Below are positions 57,111 to 64,000 of a stretch of 64,000 nucleotides of DNA, piece by piece. This DNA is from Macrobrachium rosenbergii (taxonomy: Eukaryota; Arthropoda; Malacostraca; Decapoda; Palaemonidae), in contig NC_089744.1 in NCBI RefSeq assembly GCF_040412425.1, positions 30,883,501-30,947,500 of the forward strand. The letters run 5' to 3'. Position 1 is the stretch's first letter, and the number at the start of each line of letters is the position of its first letter. The position numbers were made by a program, and so were the translations under genes. Below the pieces are notes generated by a model, which was not told the origin of the DNA, did not search any database, and saw only the letters and a list, made by a program, of their open reading frames with translations.

Positions 57111-58173
57111 CAGGGGTTCTCAACCTTTTTAATCTTATGTTCCCCTTGAAGTCTTTCAGTACTGATCACGTACCCCTTACTAACAATGAAGCATCAGGAA
57201 GCGTAAAAAGAAATGCATGGTTTTTTTACTTAGTTAAGTTTAAATTGTGTTATATATGTGGAGCAGACAAATTTTCAGTTGATGAGGTAGTGTTGATAGG
57301 AACTTGTATTTCACTGGGAAACACTATGTGACTGGCTGCTTGCATGCAATACATTTACTAAAACAGAACTAGATCAGACAGTTTTCGATCATTGTGGCTG
57401 TGAACTAGTGTTGCTTGCAGCTAGTTGCAACTTGTAACTAGTAACAGTGACAGGTAAGTCACTGTGTTTGTGAATCGCATATAAAAATAATAAAATAGAA
57501 CTAAATCAGACACATTTTCCCAGTAACTGTGACTGTGAGGTAGTGGTGCTATATATAGCTTATAACTAGTTACTCATGGGGAAATTACCATGTGGGTGAC
57601 TAGCGTCACTAGCATGAAAAAAAATAACAAAATAGTATTAAGAAGGCATTGTGTTCCACTGACTGCAAACTAATGCTGATTGTTAAGCCTTGCAACTAAT
57701 TATTAATAACTAGTTACTTACTCATAGGGAAGTTAGTGTGTGTGACTGCATTAAAATACAAGTATAGACTAATTCAGTGAGATGGCTGGGCCTGTTTCTT
57801 TGTTACCAACAAGTCAATCCTCGGCACGGCCTTTGAAAGAGCCGCTCTTATGTCGTCTTTGACTGCAAGACGTGAACGTAACTTGTTTTTAATCAAGCAC
57901 AGTGCTGAGACTCCCTACTCACAGCGGTATGTAGAGGGAAACATCAGAAGGTTCCATACGCATTTCTTTGCTAAAGCAGAATAAGAACTTGCCATTCTTG
58001 ACCACAATCTGGTCAATGACAAACTGTCGAAAGAATCTTTTACAGTTGAGTAATTGACAAAGTACATGTAGGCCACTTTCTACAAACAGGCTTGCAGTTA
58101 TTCAAAACCGAAGTATTTTGAGAAACCTGTCACTTACCCCTGGGGTATGCGTACCCCAGGTTGAGAACTCCTG
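57111..58173 (-). mobile_element. hAT-family element with 8-bp target duplication
   Basis: The ends CAGGGGTTCTCAACCTTTTT (left) and 'aggttgagaactcctg' (right) are imperfect inverted repeats typical of hAT (Charlie-like) elements. They are flanked by the exact 8-bp duplication CCATAAAG at 57103-57110 and 58174-58181. The 1063-bp copy keeps only the transposase C-terminus, on the - strand. It lies in the intron between ZW10 exons 9 and 10. Confidence 0.87.
57774..57990 (-). pseudogene. hAT transposase C-terminal remnant
   Basis: The - strand encodes 'NLLMFPSTYRCE', a stop, 'GVSALCLIKNKLRSRL', then 'VKDDIRAALSKAVPRIDLL' and a KKQAQPSH end with stop at 57774-57776. This matches the dimerisation domain end of ZBED-like hAT transposases (pattern L-x-F-P-x-T-Y-x-C-E-x-G-F-S-A-L). 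One stop replaces a residue after CE. The rest of the transposase is deleted. Confidence 0.78.
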
Positions 58174-58181
58174 CCATAAAG

Positions 58182-58984
58182 GAACGGTGACTGGAGAAGA
58201 TTTGTATGTTATTGTGATGCCTGCCAGTAAAAAAAGAATCTTGCAAGATTTTACCTATTCCTGGATGGCTGAAGCAAACAAAAGTCTTTCATAGAACTGA
58301 AAAAATGCTCCATTTGAGATCAGATGCTGGCTTTTATATAAACTGTCAGTTGCAGTTGACTTTGCCTCTTCAGCCCCTGAGCCTTACAGAAATATGTTGA
58401 GGGTTTTGTCATATTGTAGGTTCTTGCTCTTCAAAGTTAAGTGTTTCATCGTCTCTAACTTATCAACATTAATAAGTTTCATTAAACAAAGATGTTTGCA
58501 ATTAATGTGTCGTAATGGCACTAAATAATGTAGTTTATCTCTTGTTTTCTTTGCCTTTTAGCTTAGAGAAATGTCAGGTTTGATCAAGTGAAATAAGCTA
58601 TTACTGTAATTCCCTTTGTATAAATTCACTTCCAGTTACATGTTGGGTACTAATTGCTTTCTCTCTCCTTAAAACTAATTGATACTTATTTTGAAAGTTT
58701 TGCTTTTTGGGACTCTAGGTCTCATTGTCGACTAATAAGAGTCTTTCATGCTCTGAACTTATACTGTTCTTTGTGCAGTTGTGCTTAATCTTATTAAAAT
58801 AATGTTTATCTATTTTTGCACTTTCCCTTTCTATATAGAATCTCTTTACCGTAATGTTAGCTTTATCAGAAGTAAAAGGATAGTAGAATAGCTTATATAT
58901 CTTTCACTTAGTCTAAGTAAACATTAGTGGAAGGACAAGAATCAGTAGTAACCAGTAATCAATGTAAATCTATTAAACTTTCAG
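58182..58984. other. Intron sequence without recognised feature
   Basis: AT-rich ZW10 intron between the hAT copy and exon 10. Nothing recognised. Confidence 0.55.
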
Positions 58985-59118
58985 GTGTCTTGATAAGTTC
59001 TGTTATTGAGGAGGTAATAACACGTGTGGTGAGCTTGGAAGACATATCCGCAGACTGTGCCTTAGCTCTTATCAATTTGCTGAATCTCCTGAAGGATAAT
59101 GTACCAGCTTTGTTCATA
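58985..59118 (+). CDS. ZW10: ZW10 exon 10 in window
   Basis: The acceptor is 'aactttcag|GTGTCTTG' and the donor 'TTGTTCATA|gtaagt'; phase 1 to 0. It encodes 'SSVIEEVITRVVSLEDISAD' and LLNLLKDNVPALFI, matching human 'TAISEVIGKVTALEDISTED' and following. Confidence 0.94.
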
Positions 59119-59553
59119 GTAAGTAATACATCTGTTGACTTCTCTATGAATAATTTTGTCCTTGTAGCTTAAGCTGTGGTATTTGTAGATAAATCAGAGT
59201 TATATTTCAGATGATGTAAGTCTTTTCAGATTTATCATCATCTTTAGTAATTTTAGTGTATATGTCTTGTGCACTTTCTGCCGAAATTTCCTTCTGGTCT
59301 GATGGTCTTTATTTATGCCCCTATTTCCCATAATTTTCTGGGCCTGCTCATGGGTCTGTATCATATCGCTTTCATGTCCATTACTTTTCTGACTCACTGT
59401 CCCTCACTCCTCATCTCATGTCTAAACCACCTCATTGTAGACCTCATGCGTTGAAAATGTCACCTCATTGATGTTCTGAAACTGCTTATTAATAAAAAAA
59501 ATGTTGAGGTCTCTTGTCCATATTCCAGTCAATGGATGCTACATCTCACAGTA

Positions 59554-59913
59554 CAGGCAGTCCCCGGTTTACGATGGGGGTTCCGTTCTTGCGTCGCGTC
59601 GTAACCCGAAAATCGTCGTAAGCCAGAAAATTGTCGAAAATCGTCAAAAATCATAAGAAAACCTTACTTTTAATGCTCTGGGTGCATTGAAAACGACGTA
59701 AACTGCATTATTATTGAGTTTTACATCAAAAAAACCTTCAAATTATGATTATTCTGCCGTTTTGGGGCCATATTTCTTCCATTGGATCGGCGCACGACGC
59801 GTTGTAACCCGGAACATGCGTCGTAAGCGGGAAATAATTTCTGATGAATATATTTGAAAAGCGTCGTAACCTCGGGCGTCGTGGCGGAACCGTCGTAAAC
59901 CGGGGACTGCCTG
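59554..59913. mobile_element. 360-bp CAGGCAGTCCCCGG-ended MITE with TA flanks
   Basis: The left end is CAGGCAGTCCCCGGTTTACG and the right end is 'cgtaaaccggggactgcctg', a perfect 20-bp inverted pair. TA lies at 59552-59553 and 59914-59915. Interior words 'cgtcgtaa' recur in both orientations. Ends and TA duplication fit a non-autonomous Tc1/mariner-pogo type element. It has no coding capacity. Confidence 0.88.
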
Positions 59914-60667
59914 TAACTTCATTTGCACTATGAACGTGCTACTGCACTCCAGCCATAAATCTTAGGGCTCAGTATTTTGTCACCACCCATCTTCAAAACC
60001 TGTTCCCTTTTCTTTAAAGTTGTCCAAAGCAACCAAAGTTGAAATTACTGGGACCATATCAAATCAGCAATTGTTTAATATCTCTAAAACCCATCATGTT
60101 TCATAAATGGCAGAGTTTATGTAAGAATGAATCTGATAACTAGAGTAGATCAAATCAGTAGCTGGAATATGGCATTCTTTGAACCAGAAAGAATGCCTCG
60201 TGGAGTACATGTTCCCTTGTAATAAACTATCTTTTCAGTGATGTAGTCCATTGCTGTGTCTCCCTAGAAAACATGAGTTTTGTCTTTTTCTGTACTTTAC
60301 TGTTAACTCCCTTTTATTATTTCTTCTGAAATTGCTTTCATAAGTCTTTTCTAGGCAAAGTTGAATCAAAGCTAGCCATTTTTAATCAGTTCTGCCCAGA
60401 GTACCAAAGTATATATACAGTATGTTCAAATATACAAAAAGAAATTGTTGGAACTTGTACGTAGTCATTCAACATTGATGAGTAGCATGCTGTAACTCAC
60501 ATTTCCTGGAAAAAACTAATTTGCTTATGCATGTAAATGAAGGAAATTTTAAGGAAATAACAAAATGTGATACACTGTTGTCAGATTTTATGCTGATGAA
60601 GTATTGATGTGTTTACTAATAAGTTCATCATATTCTGAGAATTTAGAAATTCATTTTGTGATTTCAG
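59914..60667. other. Intron sequence without recognised feature
   Basis: AT-rich ZW10 intron before the last exon. Nothing recognised. Confidence 0.55.
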
Positions 60668-60904
60668 GTTGAAGGAGAATCTGCAACCTTAGCAGATGAT
60701 GTAGTCTGTTATGTGAAGTTATGGGGAAAGTTTTCAGAATTGATAATTGTATTAGGAGCAAGCTTGCGTGAAATACTGGATCGCTGGGCTGAAGGGAAAG
60801 GTCCTCTTGCTCACGAATTTACACCTGATGAAGCCAAACAGCTTATCAGAGCACTTTTTCAAAATACAGACAAAAGGGCTCATGTTTTAGCCAAAATCAA
60901 ATAG
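60668..60904 (+). CDS. ZW10: ZW10 last exon with stop codon
   Basis: The acceptor is 'gatttcag|GTTGAAGG'; phase 0, 78 codons and TAG at 60902-60904. It encodes ASLREILDRWAEGKGPLA, 'FTPDEAKQLIRALFQNTDKR' and AHVLAKIK at the very end. This matches the human C-terminus '[20 protein letters not shown]', 'EVKALIRALFQNTERR' and AAALAKIK almost residue for residue. Confidence 0.97.
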   Translation, partial: VEGESATLADDVVCYVKLWGKFSELIIVLGASLREILDRWAEGKGPLAHEFTPDEAKQLIRALFQNTDKRAHVLAKIK

Positions 60905-61029
60905 CTATACTGTTTCTTATCTTTACCTAAGGTAATTGTCTGATTGTGTATAGTAATTTTATTTTACTATAGCTAGAAATTGATTGATTAATCTTTTTCA
61001 AATGAGATAATTCTTGGTTTTCTATAAAG

Positions 61030-61035
61030 AATAAA
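61030..61035 (+). terminator. ZW10: Putative ZW10 polyadenylation signal
   Basis: AATAAA, 126 bp after the stop codon, is the first canonical hexamer downstream. GT/T-rich sequence follows within 60 bp only weakly, so the exact cleavage site is uncertain. Confidence 0.6.
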
Positions 61036-62903
61036 GCTGCTAATGAATACAGCATGTGGTTTTCCTTGTCCTGCACATAAAAGAGCAAACCATTCCCAGC
61101 CTTATGCTTTGATGCACAGTAAAGTGAACTCCAGGTTAAATGTTTATCAAAATGATCTTGGCCCTTCACATGTCTCAACCCCACCATTCATTGGTCTGTG
61201 CATTCATCGCTTGTGCTTTTTGCACTTTCGTTATTGTTGGTCTCTTCTTTTTATGTAAGGTCTTTGTGCCTCTCCTCATTCTAGCCTCTGTTGTGTTGCT
61301 CAGGGATTTTACTAAAGATTTATGGATGTTGAGAAGGCTTCAAACAGTCACCTTAAGCAATTACATCAACTTTACTGAATTCTACATTACCAGACAGACA
61401 CTTAAGTAATGATATTATTATATCAAAGCACTGTACAATATCTATAATGTATCAGAAATTCTAGAGGTAAATGTTTGCATCCTTTGTTTAACAACAGAGT
61501 GCTGAAAAGTAGCTCCCATGAGGCTGCTCTATATAGAAGATGTCTCATAAATGTTTACAAGATCAGACAATAGAATGAAGAATAGGACTGGAAACATAAG
61601 GAAATCTAAAGCTTATGGTGATGGGAAAGTAAGTTATGGAAAAAGTTGGCTGGGAATGCAGCTATGTAGATGCTGGAGGAGATAGTTAGGTAGCTACTTC
61701 AGTACTGTATAAGGAGTATAACAGATGGTGTCCCATGTGATATTCAGGATTATAAAATATGAAATGAATAAGGGATTTTTGTTGCCAGAAGTGTCCAAAC
61801 AAACCCAGTGGAGTGTTATCATAGAAGGACAGACCTTGACAGCATGTAGAACTGTAAAGCTGGTATGGAGTGGCCAGTAAGAAGACCAGCAACTTACAGG
61901 ATGAATAAAAGTTTTGCATAGACAAACAGAAAGAACCTGTGGCACACATCAAAACTGCACCAATGTTCACAGATTTCAAACAGGCATGACTCCAAAATGT
62001 AGAGATTCGTGGCTGGAGTCCAGTGGGAAGATGAGATTCTGAATTACTCAGTTGCTTTGAGGTGTGGTATACTAAAGCTGAGAATTAGATTGACGTCTCA
62101 CTGATTCTGAAGTTTTGCACGTGAGTAGAGGGGAGAGGAACAGTTGGTGAGAAAAGTAGCAAATAGAGGAATGGGTAATGGAGAGGCCAGTGGGAAGGCT
62201 CAGAAAGATCTTAGAGAAAGGGCATCAAATGAAGACCTGATGGGAATTCAGTTGAAGTACACAAGACAGAAGAAGGTGAGAGTGATGTCAGTTAAAAGAA
62301 CACAAGTAGCATGTGTCAGGGACAATGTACTCAATAAACAAAATACACCTGATGTACAAAATTAACCAATTTGGCATATGGGCTGCATTTTGTCCACTGG
62401 GTACATCTTTTGAGTTGTGTATACTGTATTATATCCATGTGGTACAGCTTGTCTGATGGGATGGGTACATTTTGTAAATTCCATACATTTAATTCATTAT
62501 GCACATCTTGTCTATTGGGTACATTTTTTTTGTCTTATTTTGTTTCCTGCCAGGACCCACTGCTTGACAACTGGAGACTGAAACCTAACCTACTACTTCT
62601 GCATTGTCAGATGTATTCATGCATTTTCTCATATGTTGGCAGATCTACGTGGCATTTCAATGTAGTAAGTGGTGTTACTTTGATTTTTTGCACATTCAAA
62701 TTGGGATTAGTATGTATTTCATTTTTTTGCGGCTGATGACTGACAGTTTTGTGCTTAAATAAAATCAAAATGAACTGGAGAAACTGTTTAAACAATGGGT
62801 ATATATATTTCAAGGCACAACAATCTTGAAAATGGAAAATAACTCTAGACATGCATTGTTTATCCTTCAGGGTCCAGAAATTTTTCTCTTGCAGGATGAT
62901 ATA
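61036..62903. other. Downstream intergenic sequence
   Basis: AT-rich sequence after ZW10. Around 62385-62530 short words such as 'gggtacat.ttgt' recur a few times. No second gene was recognised on either strand. Confidence 0.5.
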
Positions 62904-63088
62904 GCAGGATAGTGGCGCTGATAACCAGTGATCAGCACCGCCGATAAGAGGCAATCAGTGCTGATAACCGGTTATCAGCGCCGATAACCAGTTATCAGCG
63001 ACGAAAATCTGGTTATCATCGTCACTAGACAAGCGCCGTAAAACCGGATCGCTGGTAACCGAGGCTGCCGATAACCGGGGACTGCCTG
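62904..63088. mobile_element. Truncated CAGGCAGTCCCCGG-type MITE
   Basis: The right end 'gataaccggggactgcctg' followed by TA matches the other two copies. The left end is decayed. The interior repeats 'gttatcagcgccgataacc' words in both orientations and contains 'gtcactagacaagcgccg', shared in inverted form with 19230-19265 ('ggcttgtctagcgac'). Confidence 0.7.
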
Positions 63089-64000
63089 TATCCCAATATC
63101 CCTTTTACAGAATCATAATTAGTTTTCTCGTTTTCTTTTTCAAATTTGTGAACAAGGGAGTGATAATTTGTTCAAATGTGCGTTTGAGCATGAGAACAGT
63201 GCAAAACTGATGATGAATAATAGACATTATGTTAACAAACTGATAATGATGCATTCAGTAATCACTTTAGAGAGTGTTTTTATATAAGTGAATGATCAAA
63301 ATAGCAAATTACATTGAAAAATATTCATTTTTATGGAAAGTTTACAGAATTGGCCTGCATTCAATATACCAAAAAAATAGCTTTGATAATACTAGTATCA
63401 TTTTATTCAAGACAAACAAGCTATTTCTCCTCATAAAGTAATGGAAAATCTGTTATGTGATATACTGACTTAGGAATTTACACAGTTACCTGTTTTACCT
63501 TATTATATTGTCATGACAAATGTATATGTTGTCATGTTATAACAGTAAGCACCATTTACTTGTTTTTATTTTATTTGCAGGAAAACAAATCAATTAAACC
63601 ATTTGTTTAAATTTTCAAATCATATTATGACAGAAATTAAGGACAATAGTTTGTATGTGTGCTGTGTGCTTTGCCTGATTGATGTCGCTGTTTTTATATT
63701 CTACCTTTTAGTAGTACTATATGATTATTTAAATGTTTAAAATTCCACCCTTTAGTAAATCTTGTCTCTCATTGAAAGTGGCAGAATACGAGAATACTTC
63801 ATAAAAAAAGATAAGTGCGAGGGAGAATGACACTCCAAAGGTTATATACGAGTGGTACCTTTTATTATCGTCTAAAGTAATAAATAGTCATAAATAACTT
63901 ATATCAAATCGTCTTTACAAATGTAGCCATTTGGACAGATCATATGTTTTGCAAGTGAAAAGTTTCATGTTCCTGCAAAAGTACTGAATCTTCGTAGTTA
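63089..64000. other. Intergenic sequence without recognised feature
   Basis: AT-rich sequence at the right edge. No gene, transposon end or repeat recognised. Confidence 0.5.

Larger units (their letters stand above)
2155..60904 (+). other. ZW10: ZW10 gene, 3' eleven exons (gene span)
   Basis: Eleven exons join in a continuous frame (203, 130, 90, 136, 176, 92, 176, 210, 138, 134 and 237 nt; 1722 nt in all) to give 573 residues and a stop. The product is collinear with animal ZW10 from about residue 200 to the end. Human ZW10 is 779 residues, so the first ~200 residues lie outside the window to the left. ZW10 acts in the Rod-Zwilch-ZW10 complex at kinetochores, supporting checkpoint and dynein recruitment. 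It also acts in the NRZ complex (NAG-RINT1-ZW10), which tethers Golgi-derived vesicles at the ER. All introns begin GT and end AG. The introns hold nearly all the transposons of the window. No in-frame stop or broken splice site was seen, so the gene looks functional. Confidence 0.93.

Noticed and set aside
60905..64000. Possible second gene downstream of ZW10
   Set aside because: Open frames here (for example 62371-62736 and 62607-62954 on opposite strands) are low-complexity hydrophobic or overlap each other. No homology or splice pattern supports them.

Overview
This window is animal nuclear DNA. It is intron-rich and mostly AT-rich, with canonical GT-AG splice sites and dense transposable elements. 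DIRS1-like tyrosine-recombinase retrotransposons are unusually abundant. Together with the gene content, this points to an arthropod and most likely a decapod crustacean, where DIRS1-like elements are known to be widespread. That assignment is inference; no species can be named from the sequence.

The only host gene recognised is the 3' part of ZW10 on the + strand. ZW10 is a kinetochore (RZZ complex) and ER-Golgi tethering (NRZ complex) protein. Eleven exons between 2155 and 60904 join in a consistent frame and encode 573 codons plus a stop. This matches the ZW10 family from about residue 200 to the conserved C-terminus. The N-terminal ~200 residues must lie upstream of the window. Only about 1.7 kb of the 58.7-kb gene span is coding.

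Most of the intron space is transposon. Seven DIRS-like copies or fragments were found, plus an eighth tail at the left edge: G (163-1840, + strand), A (2753-8311, - strand), B (about 8930-14150, + strand), C (15001-22480, + strand), D (25371-34098, + strand), E (38704-46312, + strand) and F (48291-54773, + strand). A, C, D, E and F keep the diagnostic DIRS ends: a left inverted terminal repeat, an internal complementary region that is the reverse complement of the joined right and left ends, and a right inverted repeat with a short extension. Their bodies carry decayed gag-like, reverse transcriptase/RNase H and tyrosine recombinase reading frames. D is the best preserved, but a - strand LTR-retrotransposon piece (5' LTR, primer binding site and start of gag, about 31440-33583) is inserted in its 3' region.

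Other elements include a piggyBac-like non-autonomous element at 35873-38313 with TTAA flanks. It is built from four ~380-bp tandem repeats with a second 351-bp inverted-repeat element nested inside. There is also a hAT copy at 57111-58173 with an 8-bp target duplication and a transposase C-terminal remnant. Three related CAGGCAGTCCCCGG-ended MITEs lie near 19213, 59554 and 62904, a Ty3/gypsy integrase remnant lies at about 55790-56570, and a diverged 0.5-kb inverted repeat lies at 23531-24058.

The most interesting points are the ICR/ITR architecture repeated across five divergent DIRS copies, element D ending only 28 bp before a ZW10 exon that itself begins with a consensus 5' splice site, and splice-donor-like motifs conserved at three equivalent places in the 3' regions of D and F.
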